Source: Microlunatus soli
GTDB taxonomy: Bacteria > Actinomycetota > Actinomycetes > Propionibacteriales > Propionibacteriaceae
Reading direction: 5' to 3'
Assembly: GCF_900105385.1 (NCBI RefSeq)
Contig: NZ_LT629772.1
Span: 5,518,001-5,582,000 of the forward strand
Length of the DNA stretch: 64,000 nt
Part shown: piece after piece, positions 34,613 to 42,935 of the stretch
Layout of the letters: every line of letters begins with the position of its first letter
Numbering within the stretch: the stretch's first letter is position 1
Position numbers and translations under genes: made by a program
Notes under the pieces: model-generated
What the model was told of the DNA's origin: nothing
Databases searched by the model: none
Seen by the model: the letters and a program-made list of their open reading frames with translations, nothing else

Positions 34613-36069
34613 CAGTCCTCCGACCATCCGGCGTAGCGCTGCTTCCAGGACGCATTCATCGGGTAGAGGCCGTCGACGCTCTCACCGGCGGCCACCTGTT
34701 CGGCGATGAATCGCTCCTGGCGTTCCTGTTCGACGGCGGCCTCGGTGATCTCGATGATCAACGTCGGTGGGATCACCAGCACCCCGTCGTCATCGCCGAC
34801 GATGACGTCGCCGGGTTGCACTGCGGTGCCGCCGCAGCCGACCGTGGCGTCGGTCTCCCACGGCACGTGGCGTCGGCCGAGGACGGCGGGATGGGCCCCA
34901 CCACAGTAGACCTGGATCGCCAACTCGGACACGGCGGCGAGATCCCGGACGCTGCCGTCGGTGACGATGCCTGCGGCACCTCTGACCTCGGCCCGCTTGG
35001 CCAGGATGTCGCCGACGGTGCCGGTGCCGGTCTCGCCGCGGGCCTCGATGATCAACACCTCACCGTGGCCGAGGGTGTCGAAGGCCTGCTTCTGCGCGTT
35101 GAAGCCGCCGCCGTGCCGGTCGAACAGATCTTCCCGGTGGGGGATGAACCGGAGTGTCCTGGCGGTGCCGAGCAGCCGTTGGCCGGGATGGGTGGGGCGG
35201 ACGCCGTCGATCGAGACGTTGTTGAGTCCACGCTTGCGCAGTTGTGAGCTGAGCGTCGCCGTGCCGACGGAGTTGATCTTGTCGCGGAGGTCGTCGGTCA
35301 GGGTGAAGACCGGTTCGCTGTGTCCCCAGGCCTCGGCGCGTTGCCGGTCGTCGACCTGAGGTCGGGCGCCGAAGTCGGCCAGCGGCGTCTCGCCCTGGAT
35401 GACCGGCGTCCGCAACCGGCCGGTGCTCGGCTGTCGAGGATGGTCCGGCGCGTCCACCTCCACCTCGACGAGATCACCGGGCTGCACCACCGAGGACCCC
35501 GCCGGGGTACCGGTGAGGATGACGTCGCCGGCCTCGAGGGTGATCAACTGGGAGAGGTCGGCGATCAGTCGGTCGAAGCCGAAGAGCAGGGTGGCCGTGC
35601 TGTCGGACTGGGCGAGCTCGCCGTTCACCCAGGTCCGGATCCGCAGTCCGTCGACGGCGATGTCCGCCGCGTCGATCACCGCCGGTCCGAGCGGGGTGAA
35701 GCCGTCGCCGCCCTTGGAGCGCAGGTTGGATCCCTTGTCGGCGTAACGCAGGTCGTAGACGCCGAAGTCGTTGGCCGCGGTGACCCCGGCCACGACCGAC
35801 CAGGCCTGATCGGGCTCGACCCGGCGGACCGTCCGGCCGATGATCAACGCGATCTCGCCCTCGAAGGCGAGCAGTTCGGTGCCCGCCGGGCGCTCGATCG
35901 GCGAGCCGTCGGTGATCACCGACGACGGCGGCTTCAGGAAATAGGAGGGCAGCTTCGGAGTCCGACCACGCTGGGCAGCACGCGACGGATAGTTCAGGTG
36001 GACGGCGATGATCTTGCCCGGGCGGCCGGGAAGAACGTCGGTCAGCTCACGCACCGCGGTGTGCTCCAT
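34612..36069 (-). CDS. Fusion of FAH-family isomerase/decarboxylase and RraA-like aldolase
   Basis: 485 residues from the ATG at 36069. The N-terminal ~245 residues are a fumarylacetoacetate-hydrolase-family domain: metal/substrate region LLAFEGEIALIIGRTVRR, ANDFGVYDLRYADKGSNLRSK, and EAGDVILTGTPAGSSVVQPGD. HpaG-like members isomerise and decarboxylate the homoprotocatechuate ring-fission acid. The C-terminal ~220 residues are an RraA/HMG-CHA aldolase domain (GEVLIIEARGETGTGTVGDILAKRAEVRGAAGIVTDGSVRD; then VGCGGTAVQPGDVIVGDDDGVLVIP), a Mg-dependent fold that includes pyruvate-forming aldolases and oxaloacetate decarboxylases. A typical HpaG is two FAH domains; here the second is replaced by RraA, so one chain may combine isomerase/decarboxylase and aldolase steps (inference). 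First gene of the operon; no Shine-Dalgarno is evident. Confidence 0.9.
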   Translation of the reverse strand: MEHTAVRELTDVLPGRPGKIIAVHLNYPSRAAQRGRTPKLPSYFLKPPSSVITDGSPIERPAGTELLAFEGEIALIIGRTVRRVEPDQAWSVVAGVTAANDFGVYDLRYADKGSNLRSKGGDGFTPLGPAVIDAADIAVDGLRIRTWVNGELAQSDSTATLLFGFDRLIADLSQLITLEAGDVILTGTPAGSSVVQPGDLVEVEVDAPDHPRQPSTGRLRTPVIQGETPLADFGARPQVDDRQRAEAWGHSEPVFTLTDDLRDKINSVGTATLSSQLRKRGLNNVSIDGVRPTHPGQRLLGTARTLRFIPHREDLFDRHGGGFNAQKQAFDTLGHGEVLIIEARGETGTGTVGDILAKRAEVRGAAGIVTDGSVRDLAAVSELAIQVYCGGAHPAVLGRRHVPWETDATVGCGGTAVQPGDVIVGDDDGVLVIPPTLIIEITEAAVEQERQERFIAEQVAAGESVDGLYPMNASWKQRYAGWSED

Positions 36070-36075
36070 GAAGCG

Positions 36076-36087
36076 ATCGTATATCAT
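36076..36087. promoter_or_regulatory. Candidate FCD-GntR operator in the divergent promoter
   Basis: ATCGTATATCAT matches the FCD-type GntR palindrome ATnGTATACnAT at every defined position but one. It sits just upstream of the FAH-RraA start and 33 bases before the divergent MHS transporter gene. It also overlaps a TGATAT -10-like box, 17 bases from TTGTCG, that would give a nearly leaderless FAH-RraA message. Confidence 0.6.
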
Positions 36088-36119
36088 CCGCAGGAACCAG
36101 CCTCGACAAGGGAGTCAGG

Positions 36120-37460
36120 ATGTCTGCTCGCGAGCGACGCCGGGTCGCCGTCGCCACCGTCGTCGGAACCACGATCGAGTGGTACGACTTCTTCATCTAT
36201 GCCAATGCTGCCGGCTTGGTGTTCCAATCATTGTTCTTCAAACCGGCCGGGCCACAGCTGTCGATCCTGCTGTCCTTCGCCACGGTCGGCATCTCGTTCC
36301 TGTTCCGTCCGCTCGGCGCGGCGTTGGCCGGGCACTTCGGCGACCGGGTCGGCCGCAAACTGATGCTGGTGTTGACGCTGCTCTGCATGGGGCTGGCGAC
36401 GACGCTGATCGGACTGTTGCCCACCTACGCCACCATCGGCGTGCTGGCTCCGGTACTGCTGATCGTCCTGCGCATCCTGCAAGGCGTCTCCGCCGGCGGC
36501 GAGTGGGGTGGTGCGGTGCTGATGGCGGTCGAGCATGCACCGGACGGCAAGCGCGGACGCTACGGGATGTTTCCCCAGCTCGGCGTGCCGATCGGGATGT
36601 TGGCTGCGTCGGGAATCCTGGCCCTGATGACCGGCGTGATCGCTCCGGGCGCCGCGTTCGCGGCGTGGGGCTGGCGGGTGCCGTTCCTGCTCAGCTTCGT
36701 GTTGATCATCGTCGGCTACATCGTGCGCAGGAGCGTTGCGGAATCGCCGGTGTTCACCGAGATCGCCGAGCAGCGTAAACAGACCCGGATGCCACTGGTC
36801 GAACTCTTCCGTCGGCACTGGCGACTGGTGATCCTTGCCGCGTTGGTGTTCGCCGGTAACAATGCGGTCGGCTACATGACCACCGGCGGCTATGTCCTGA
36901 ACTACGCCAGCACGCCGAAGGCCGAAGGCGGTGTGCTCGGTCTGGACAAGACCTCGGTGCTGCTGGCGGTCAGTGGCTCGGCCGCGCTGTGGCTGATCTT
37001 CACCGTGCTGGCGGGATTCCTGGCCGACGCCATCGGCCGTCGGATCACCTACCTGATCGGCTGGATCAGTCAGCTGATCGTCGTCTTCCCGCTGTTCTGG
37101 TTGATCAACACCGGCAGCATCGGTTGGCTGTTCGTCGGCCTCGGACTGCTCAGCATCGGACTCGGCCTGACCTACGGTCCGCAGCCGGCCTGGTACGCCG
37201 AGATCTTTCCGGCCTCGATCCGCTTCTCCGGTGTCGCCGTCTCGTACGCGATCGGTGCGATTGTCGGTGGCGCATTCGCCCCGACCATCTCGACCGCGCT
37301 GGTGCAGCGATTCCACACGACGCAGGCGGTCTCGTTCTATCTGTTGATCATGACGGTGATCGGCCTGACCGCGACGCTGTTGCTGAGGGATCGGCAGGGG
37401 ATCGATCTGAGCATCGAGTCCGAGGAGGACGGAACCCTCGCGGAGGGCATTGGCCGATAG
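36120..37460 (+). CDS. MHS-family MFS transporter (aromatic acid/proton symporter, putative)
   Basis: 446 residues, twelve membrane helices. MHS-family hallmarks: TTIEWYDFFIYANAAGLVF, LFRPLGAALAGHFGDRVGRKLMLV, RILQGVSAGGEWGGAVLMAVEH and LADAIGRRITYLIGWIS. Members (ShiA, ProP, KgtP, dicarboxylate and aromatic acid carriers) import organic acids with protons. Divergent from the aromatic degradation operon with a shared GntR-type site, so an aromatic acid such as a hydroxyphenylacetate is the likely cargo (inference). ATG is preceded by AGGGAG. Confidence 0.9.
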   Translation: MSARERRRVAVATVVGTTIEWYDFFIYANAAGLVFQSLFFKPAGPQLSILLSFATVGISFLFRPLGAALAGHFGDRVGRKLMLVLTLLCMGLATTLIGLLPTYATIGVLAPVLLIVLRILQGVSAGGEWGGAVLMAVEHAPDGKRGRYGMFPQLGVPIGMLAASGILALMTGVIAPGAAFAAWGWRVPFLLSFVLIIVGYIVRRSVAESPVFTEIAEQRKQTRMPLVELFRRHWRLVILAALVFAGNNAVGYMTTGGYVLNYASTPKAEGGVLGLDKTSVLLAVSGSAALWLIFTVLAGFLADAIGRRITYLIGWISQLIVVFPLFWLINTGSIGWLFVGLGLLSIGLGLTYGPQPAWYAEIFPASIRFSGVAVSYAIGAIVGGAFAPTISTALVQRFHTTQAVSFYLLIMTVIGLTATLLLRDRQGIDLSIESEEDGTLAEGIGR

Positions 37461-37470
37461 CGCGGGCTTG

Positions 37471-39111
37471 TCAGCGGCCGGAGCGAGCGGTGATCGACAG
37501 CTGGGTCTGCATATAGGGCGCACGGATCTGGGCCGAGATCCGGCAGTCGGCGACGAAGACGCCGTCGACGCCGGAGTCGAGCCACTGCTGCAGCCGGTCA
37601 AGATCATCGGGTACGGCGATCACCGCCGCTTCGGCGCCGAGGGCACGGCCCACGCCGGCGAAGTCGACGGTCGGGATCCGCATCGGCTCGGTGTGCAGAC
37701 CCTTGGAACCGTACTGGTGCAACTCGGCGCCGTAGTAGCCGTCGTTCCAGACCACGACGACACCGCGGCGGACGGTTCTGATCATGGTCTCCAGGTCGGC
37801 AGCGCCCATCAACCCGCCGCCGTCGCCGGTGGTCAGGACGATCGTGCTGTCGCTCAGCGCGGCACCGGCACCGACCGCGCTGGGCAGGCCGAGCCCGATC
37901 GACTGGAACTGCGTGCCGACCATGATCAACCGGTTGGGTGACGGGATGTCCCAGTAGGTCGGCGCCCAGCCGATGAAGTGTCCGCCGTCGGAGACCACGG
38001 TCCGATCAGCGGGCAGGACGCCGTTCAGCCGATGGGCAACGGTCCGCGGATCCAGCAGCCCGTCGGGAGCCAGGCCGGTGCCGGGGTGCCGATGATCACC
38101 GCGGTTCGCCGCTTGCTGCCGCCATTGACGTGCCGAAGCCGGATCGAGATGCGGCAGCAGTGCCTCGACGGTGGTGCGGACGTCGCCGTGCAGGAAATGA
38201 TCGACTCGCTCGTGGGTCGCGGTGGGCGCGCAGTCGATCTGTACCACCGTGGCGTCCTCGGCGAACGCCGTCTGGTGCCGCATCGTGAACGGATTCAGCC
38301 CGGCACCGGCGACCAGCACCAGGTCGGCTGCGTTGATCAACTTCGCGGCGTCGTCGTCGGCGAAGCCACCGCAGATGCCGAGATCGGCATCCCGACCGTC
38401 CGGTGTGGTGTCGAAGATGCCGACGCCGCCGGCACTGGTCGCGGTCAGCGCACCGATCCGGTGGGCCAGCTCGGTCAGGGCTTCGCCGGCATCGGACAAC
38501 CAGGCCCCGCGGCCGGCAAGCAGCAGCGGCCGCTCGGCGCGGCTCAGCAACCTCTGCAGGGACGTCACCGATCTGGCGTCCGGTGCCGGCGGCTGCCGGC
38601 TGATCAACGTCGGCGGCGTGGTCGCCGCGACCGGCGCAGCGGCGAGATCGTACGGGATCGCCAGCACCACGGCGGTCCGCTCGTCGAGCGCATGCTGCAG
38701 GGCGGCGATCGTGATGCGGCCGGGATCGTCGGCGTCGACGGTGAAGGTCGCTGCCCCGACGGCTGCGGCGAGCCCTGGCTGGTCGACGTCCCAGGGCCGC
38801 GGCCCGCTGCTCGGCCGGTCGCCGACGATCAGCAGCAGCGGGGTGTGAGCCTGCACCGCTTCGGCCAGCGCAGTCAGGGTGTTGGTGAATCCGGGGCCGT
38901 AGGTCGCCGTAGCGGCGGCGATCCGTGCCGACGCCCGATAGTAGGCGTCGGCAGCGACGACGCCGGCCACCTCGTGCCGGACCGGCACGTAGCCGATGTC
39001 GGTGTCGGCCAGCGCGTCCAGCAGATAGGCGTTGCCGTTGCCCATCACGCCGAAGCAGTGCGACAGGTACGGCGTCAAGGTCCGGGCGACAGTGGCGGAA
39101 ACGGTCGGCAT
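37471..39111 (-). CDS. Thiamine-pyrophosphate-dependent enzyme (decarboxylase/acetolactate-synthase-like)
   Basis: 546 residues, the three-domain TPP-enzyme layout. The catalytic glutamate lies in YVPVRHEVAGVVAADAYYR, the middle domain has AERPLLLAGRGAWLSDAGEAL, and the TPP/Mg site is GDGGGLMGAADLETMIR with the closing Asn in VVVWNDGYYG. The YGPGFTNTLTALAEA stretch is shared with acetolactate synthases and benzoylformate decarboxylases. It may decarboxylate an aryl-pyruvate feeding the neighbouring ring-cleavage genes, but this is inference. It ends 10 bases past the convergent transporter. Confidence 0.88.
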   Translation of the reverse strand: MPTVSATVARTLTPYLSHCFGVMGNGNAYLLDALADTDIGYVPVRHEVAGVVAADAYYRASARIAAATATYGPGFTNTLTALAEAVQAHTPLLLIVGDRPSSGPRPWDVDQPGLAAAVGAATFTVDADDPGRITIAALQHALDERTAVVLAIPYDLAAAPVAATTPPTLISRQPPAPDARSVTSLQRLLSRAERPLLLAGRGAWLSDAGEALTELAHRIGALTATSAGGVGIFDTTPDGRDADLGICGGFADDDAAKLINAADLVLVAGAGLNPFTMRHQTAFAEDATVVQIDCAPTATHERVDHFLHGDVRTTVEALLPHLDPASARQWRQQAANRGDHRHPGTGLAPDGLLDPRTVAHRLNGVLPADRTVVSDGGHFIGWAPTYWDIPSPNRLIMVGTQFQSIGLGLPSAVGAGAALSDSTIVLTTGDGGGLMGAADLETMIRTVRRGVVVVWNDGYYGAELHQYGSKGLHTEPMRIPTVDFAGVGRALGAEAAVIAVPDDLDRLQQWLDSGVDGVFVADCRISAQIRAPYMQTQLSITARSGR

Positions 39112-39346
39112 GATGCATTCCTCCGAAGACGACGGTGTGGTGGCCGTATATGTCTTGAGGAAACCGCTGTCGGATCTCTATTGCCCATTTTTCGAGCAAC
39201 GGCGGCGACGTCGTCGTCGCGGCCGGACGCCGCCAGTCTACCGCTGCACGCCGACGCGCTGCGCAGGGCAGCCGACGGTCGGCTGCGCTGCGAGCCTGTG
39301 GACAACCCGACGTCGGAGCGGGCTCGGAGGTCCAAGATCACCTGGT

Positions 39347-39817
39347 ATGACCGAACCATTACTGGAAGACGACCCGATCCTGCCGCTGCAGGATCCGCGG
39401 GTTGCGCCGCCGGTGCGGACCACCGAGGCGCTGAGACAACGGTGGCGCTCGATGATGGGCGCCGGAGGATTCGGCGGCAGCACGCTATGGATGATGTGGT
39501 TCGATGCCCACGGCCGACAGCTGCCGGCCGTGATGCCGATCGGCAACCTGCGGCCGAGCTTCGATCAGTCGTGGTTGGACAATCTGATCTGGATCATCGA
39601 TCGCACCGCCGAGATGGGCGCGGCCAGCGTCGCGTTGGCGCTGTCCCGGCCGGGGACCGGATCGGTCACCGATCAGGACCGGCGCTGGGCCAATCCACTG
39701 ATCGCCGCCTGCTCCTCGGCCCGCAGCAGCGGCGCGCTCCGGCTGACGGTGTGGCCGATCCATCTGGCGACGACCAACTCGGTTCGGACACTCAGTGTCG
39801 ATGATCTTGACCGGTGA
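39347..39817 (+). CDS. Uncharacterised actinobacterial protein
   Basis: 156 residues from the ATG at 39347. No recognised domain. Visible features: an acidic/proline-rich N-terminus, TEALRQRWRSMMGAGGFGGSTLWMMWFDAHGRQLPAVMPIGNLRP, then a mid-protein hydrophobic helix (AASVALALSRPG) and LTVWPIHLATTNSVR. The 'RWR.LMG..GF....LW...D..G..LP...PI' pattern recurs in actinobacterial proteins of unknown role, so it is likely a real gene. Stop codon directly abuts the convergent EEP-family gene. Its upstream 235 bases (39112-39346) hold no gene or structure I recognise. Confidence 0.7.
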   Translation: MTEPLLEDDPILPLQDPRVAPPVRTTEALRQRWRSMMGAGGFGGSTLWMMWFDAHGRQLPAVMPIGNLRPSFDQSWLDNLIWIIDRTAEMGAASVALALSRPGTGSVTDQDRRWANPLIAACSSARSSGALRLTVWPIHLATTNSVRTLSVDDLDR

Positions 39818-40648
39818 TCATCCCAGGACGATCCGGGAGATCACCGGCAGATGGTCCGAGGCTTCCGGTGTGTTGTCCAGCACCCGGGTCCGCACCGGGT
39901 TGACCGCGTCGGTGCCGAGGATGAAGTCGATCCGCTTGGTCGGTGCTTCGGACGGGTGGGTCCAACCATCACCCTTGCCGGCCGCGGTCCAACTGTCGAT
40001 GTAGGCGGTGGTCAACGGCTTCAGCTCGGGATCGTCCGGCTCGGCGTTCAGGTCGCCGGTCAGGATCGCCGGGTCGTCGCTGCCGATCAGGTCGACGATC
40101 TGCTCGGCCTGCTGCTGCCGGTCCAGTTGTGAGCTTGCCGACAGATGGGTGTTGTAGAAGTCGAGTTGCCGGCCGCGGACGTCGATGGTGGCGTGCAGCA
40201 GGCCGCGCTGCTCCTGATCAGGGCTGCGGAAGAGGTGGGTGTTGTCCGAGGCGACGATCGGGTAGCGGGACAGGATCGCGGTCCCGTACTGGATCCGATC
40301 GGTGCTGCCGGCGGGCGGGTCGTTGTCGATGTTGGCGCCGAAGACGACATGGAAGCCGGTGCGTTCGGCCAACTCGGCCGCCTCGTCGGTCCACTCGCTG
40401 CGTTCGGAGTAGTGGTTGTCGACCTCCTGCAGGCCGATGATGTCGGCGCCGGATGAGGTGATCACCGAGGCGATCCGGTCCAAGGACAGGACGTCGTCGG
40501 TTCCGGCCGCGTGATGGATGTTGAACGTCATCACGTCGACCACTCGGCTCGGTCCGGTCGAGGCGTCCGCGGTCGGCGACGCGGCGCTCAGGGCGGTGGT
40601 CACGGTCAGCGCAGTCAACAGCACGGTGCTCAGGATCCTTCGCGGCAT
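39818..40648 (-). CDS. Secreted endonuclease/exonuclease/phosphatase-family protein
   Basis: 276 residues from the ATG at 40648. A signal peptide (PRRILSTVLLTALTVTTALSA) precedes an EEP domain: VDVMTFNIHHAAG, IIGLQEVDNHYSERSE (metal Glu), YGTAILSRYPIVASDNTHLF, FYNTHLSA (His), ILTGDLNAEPDD, IDFILGTDAV and EASDHLPVISRI (catalytic His). A secreted DNase I-like phosphodiesterase or phosphatase. It follows the esterase gene after 7 bases in an operon. Confidence 0.9.
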   Translation of the reverse strand: MPRRILSTVLLTALTVTTALSAASPTADASTGPSRVVDVMTFNIHHAAGTDDVLSLDRIASVITSSGADIIGLQEVDNHYSERSEWTDEAAELAERTGFHVVFGANIDNDPPAGSTDRIQYGTAILSRYPIVASDNTHLFRSPDQEQRGLLHATIDVRGRQLDFYNTHLSASSQLDRQQQAEQIVDLIGSDDPAILTGDLNAEPDDPELKPLTTAYIDSWTAAGKGDGWTHPSEAPTKRIDFILGTDAVNPVRTRVLDNTPEASDHLPVISRIVLG

Positions 40649-40655
40649 CAGTTCT

Positions 40656-41462
40656 TCACCTCTCGGTCGATTCGGTTGTCGAGTCGGCTGGCAGCGGCAG
40701 CCACTCCAGCACCTGGCGGATCTCGGCGTCCCACAGTCCCCACTCGTGTTCCCCCGGGACGAAGGAGGTCCGGACCGGCAGGCCGGCGTCCTCGATGGCT
40801 CGGACCAGCTTCCGGTTGTCCGGCTCCAGGGCGTCCTCGGTGCCGCACCCGACATACAGCGCGGGACACTCGGCGACGTCGATCGAGGACAGCAACGCGA
40901 ACAGGTCGGCCGAGTCGGGGATCGGTTGATCACCGAAGATCCGTTCGAACATCCGCGGATCGTCCGGTCGGGGTCGATTGGTCCGCAGTCCGGTGATGTT
41001 CACCGCACCGGACAGACTGGCTGCTGCGGCAAAGCGTTCGGGCTTGCTCAGTGCCCAGTGCAGTGCGCCGTAGCCGCCCATCGAGAGCCCGGCGACGAAG
41101 GTGTCCTCCGGACGGTCGGAGACCCGGAACATGCTGTGTACCAGGGCCGGGAGCTCTTCGGTGAGGAAGGTCTGGTAGGCGCCGCCGTAGGCCTGGTCGT
41201 GATAGAAGCTGCGATGCACCTGCGGCATCACCACCGCGAGGCCGAGGGGTGCGGCGTATCGTTCGATCGAGGTCCGGCGCAACCAGGTCGTGTCATCGTC
41301 GCTGAGGCCGTGCAGCAGGTACAGCAGCGGCGGCGGCGCGTCGGATGCCGTGCCAGCCATGCCGATCTGGGTGCGAGTCTGTTGCGGAAGCAGCACGGTC
41401 ATCGAGGTGCTGAGTCCGAGGGCGTCGGAGTAGAAGTCGCAGCGCAGGTGAGCCATGATCAT
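40656..41462 (-). CDS. Esterase-family alpha/beta hydrolase (esterase D/FrmB-like)
   Basis: 268 residues. Nucleophile Ser in VAGLSMGGYGAL, oxyanion region LLYLLHGLSDDDTTWLRRTSIERYA, acid in YVGCGTEDALEP, and His in PGEHEWGLWDAEIRQ. This is the esterase-family (tributyrin/acetyl esterase, FrmB-like) fold. No signal peptide is visible. The ATG at 41462 overlaps the upstream metallophosphoesterase stop (TGATG), so coupling is likely; a second ATG at 41456 is possible. Confidence 0.9.
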   Translation of the reverse strand: MIMAHLRCDFYSDALGLSTSMTVLLPQQTRTQIGMAGTASDAPPPLLYLLHGLSDDDTTWLRRTSIERYAAPLGLAVVMPQVHRSFYHDQAYGGAYQTFLTEELPALVHSMFRVSDRPEDTFVAGLSMGGYGALHWALSKPERFAAAASLSGAVNITGLRTNRPRPDDPRMFERIFGDQPIPDSADLFALLSSIDVAECPALYVGCGTEDALEPDNRKLVRAIEDAGLPVRTSFVPGEHEWGLWDAEIRQVLEWLPLPADSTTESTER

Positions 41463-42328
41463 CAGCCTGCCACGGTGATCTTGAGAGTGCGCGACGGCTC
41501 ACGGTCGTAGCCGGTGATCTCGATCCGGTCCGCATACACCTCGGCGATCGCATAGGCGTTGCTGTCGGCGGTCTGGAGCACGCCGGAGAGGGTCAGGTAG
41601 TGCACGCCCCGGTAGCTGCCGTAGCCGCCCTGGTGCTGATGACCGTTGACCCAGGCCGCGAGCGCCCCGAAGTCTGCCAACCAGTCGCGGAGTTCTTGAT
41701 CATCGAGCAGGTTGTCGTGGTGATCGGGGAAGACCGGGTGGTGGGCGAAGATCATGGCGCGCAGGCCGCGGTGCTCGGCGTCGGTGAGCTGGTCGGCCAA
41801 CCAGTCCCTCTGAGCCGGACCGATGGTGCCGTTCCACGGATTGGCGTTCGGCCGACCTGCGGCACGCAGTCGCTGCAGGAGTCGATCACCGTCCTCCCGG
41901 GCGGGCGTCCCCGGAGCCGTCGCGATCACCCCGACCTGATTGGTGTCGAGCACCAGGAAACGCCAGCCCGGCAGATCGAAGGCGTAGTACGGCTCCGCCA
42001 TGCCGAACGCCCGGCAGACCGTCTGTTGGTCGTTGACGGTGTCCGACCGGTGAGTGCTGAAATCGTGATTGCCGAGCACCTGGCGGAACTCGACCGACGA
42101 TGCGTCCATCAGCTCCAGGATCGGCGCGGCATTCGCCAGATCATGATCGATCAGATCTCCGAGGTGGATCGCGAAGGACACCTGGTGCCGCTCGAATTCG
42201 GCGATGGCGGCCGACAACTTGCCCGGTGATGCCCGGAAGTGCCGATCGAGAGCGATATCCGGTTCGTCGTCTGCGTACTGGACATCGGCGATCAGGCCGA
42301 AGCGGAACAGTGGCTGCTCAAGGCTCAC
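41462..42328 (-). CDS. Metallophosphoesterase (CDP-alcohol/ADP-ribose diphosphatase-like)
   Basis: 288 residues. Dinuclear metal motifs in order: GLIADVQYAD (DxQ in place of DxH), HLGDLIDHD, VLGNHDFST, IFAHHPVFP and WVNGHQHQGGYG. The combination IADVQY...GDLID...GNHD resembles ADP-ribose/CDP-alcohol diphosphatases that act on nucleotide pyrophosphates. First gene of a three-gene hydrolase operon with the esterase and EEP genes. Substrate not decidable. Confidence 0.9.
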   Translation of the reverse strand: MSLEQPLFRFGLIADVQYADDEPDIALDRHFRASPGKLSAAIAEFERHQVSFAIHLGDLIDHDLANAAPILELMDASSVEFRQVLGNHDFSTHRSDTVNDQQTVCRAFGMAEPYYAFDLPGWRFLVLDTNQVGVIATAPGTPAREDGDRLLQRLRAAGRPNANPWNGTIGPAQRDWLADQLTDAEHRGLRAMIFAHHPVFPDHHDNLLDDQELRDWLADFGALAAWVNGHQHQGGYGSYRGVHYLTLSGVLQTADSNAYAIAEVYADRIEITGYDREPSRTLKITVAG

Positions 42329-42434
42329 GGCTGAAGTCTGGCCCGCGGCAACGAGCTTGGCAACCGTTTGCGGCAGAAGCGGACACTGCCGGGCCGGCGT
42401 TCACCGACTGTTGGTCGCGCGGTCACGCGAACGC

Positions 42435-42896
42435 TCAGTCGCCGTCGGCGATCTCGCGGAGGATGCTGGCTGCTCGGGCCAGTGCCTTGCGGTCGGCGGG
42501 GGAGAGTTCGCTGAGGTGGGACAGGAACCAGTTGTGGCGACGGCTGCGGTCCTCGGCGACCAGTGCATCGCCGGCCGGCGTCGTGCTGAACCGGACCTTG
42601 CGGCCGTCGTGCGGGTCGGGTCCGCGGACGGCGTAGCCGGCCGCGGTCAGCCGATTCACCGTCTGACTCATCGACGCCGGCGTGACCCGCTCCTGGTCAC
42701 TCAGCTCCCGCAATGTCTGTGGTCCGTCCTTCACCAGGATCGTGAGCACGGTGATCGCGGCATCGCCGAGGTCGCCGTCGATCCGGTCGGATCGGAAGCG
42801 GCGGTAGAGCCGGACGACCGCGGTCGCCACCTCCTGGCGTAGTTCCCTCAGGTCGGCCTCAGCCGACCGTGCGGTGTTGCTTGTCTCGCCACTCAC
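42435..42896 (-). CDS. MarR family transcriptional regulator
   Basis: 153 residues with a GTG start. Winged helix: LRELSDQERVTPASMSQTVNRLTAAGYAVRGPDPHDGRKVRFSTTPAGDAL; dimer helices at both ends (VATAVVRLYRRFRS; ARAASILREIADGD). Divergent from an MFS pump and isochorismatase-like gene, with the operator in the 39-base gap. Likely represses both directions and is released by a phenolic ligand, as MarR proteins usually are. Confidence 0.92.
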   Translation of the reverse strand: MSGETSNTARSAEADLRELRQEVATAVVRLYRRFRSDRIDGDLGDAAITVLTILVKDGPQTLRELSDQERVTPASMSQTVNRLTAAGYAVRGPDPHDGRKVRFSTTPAGDALVAEDRSRRHNWFLSHLSELSPADRKALARAASILREIADGD

Positions 42897-42908
42897 AAGT
42901 CATTAGCA

Positions 42909-42926
42909 TAACGAACGAAGTCGTTA
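42909..42926. promoter_or_regulatory. MarR operator in the divergent gap
   Basis: TAACGAACGAAGTCGTTA has perfect 6-base arms with a 6-base spacer; an outer CATTAG/CTAATG pair (42901-42906, 42933-42938) flanks it. The TAATAT box at 42925-42930 lies only 5 bases before the MFS ATG, so that message is probably leaderless and the operator covers its promoter. Confidence 0.7.
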
Positions 42927-42935
42927 ATATACCTA

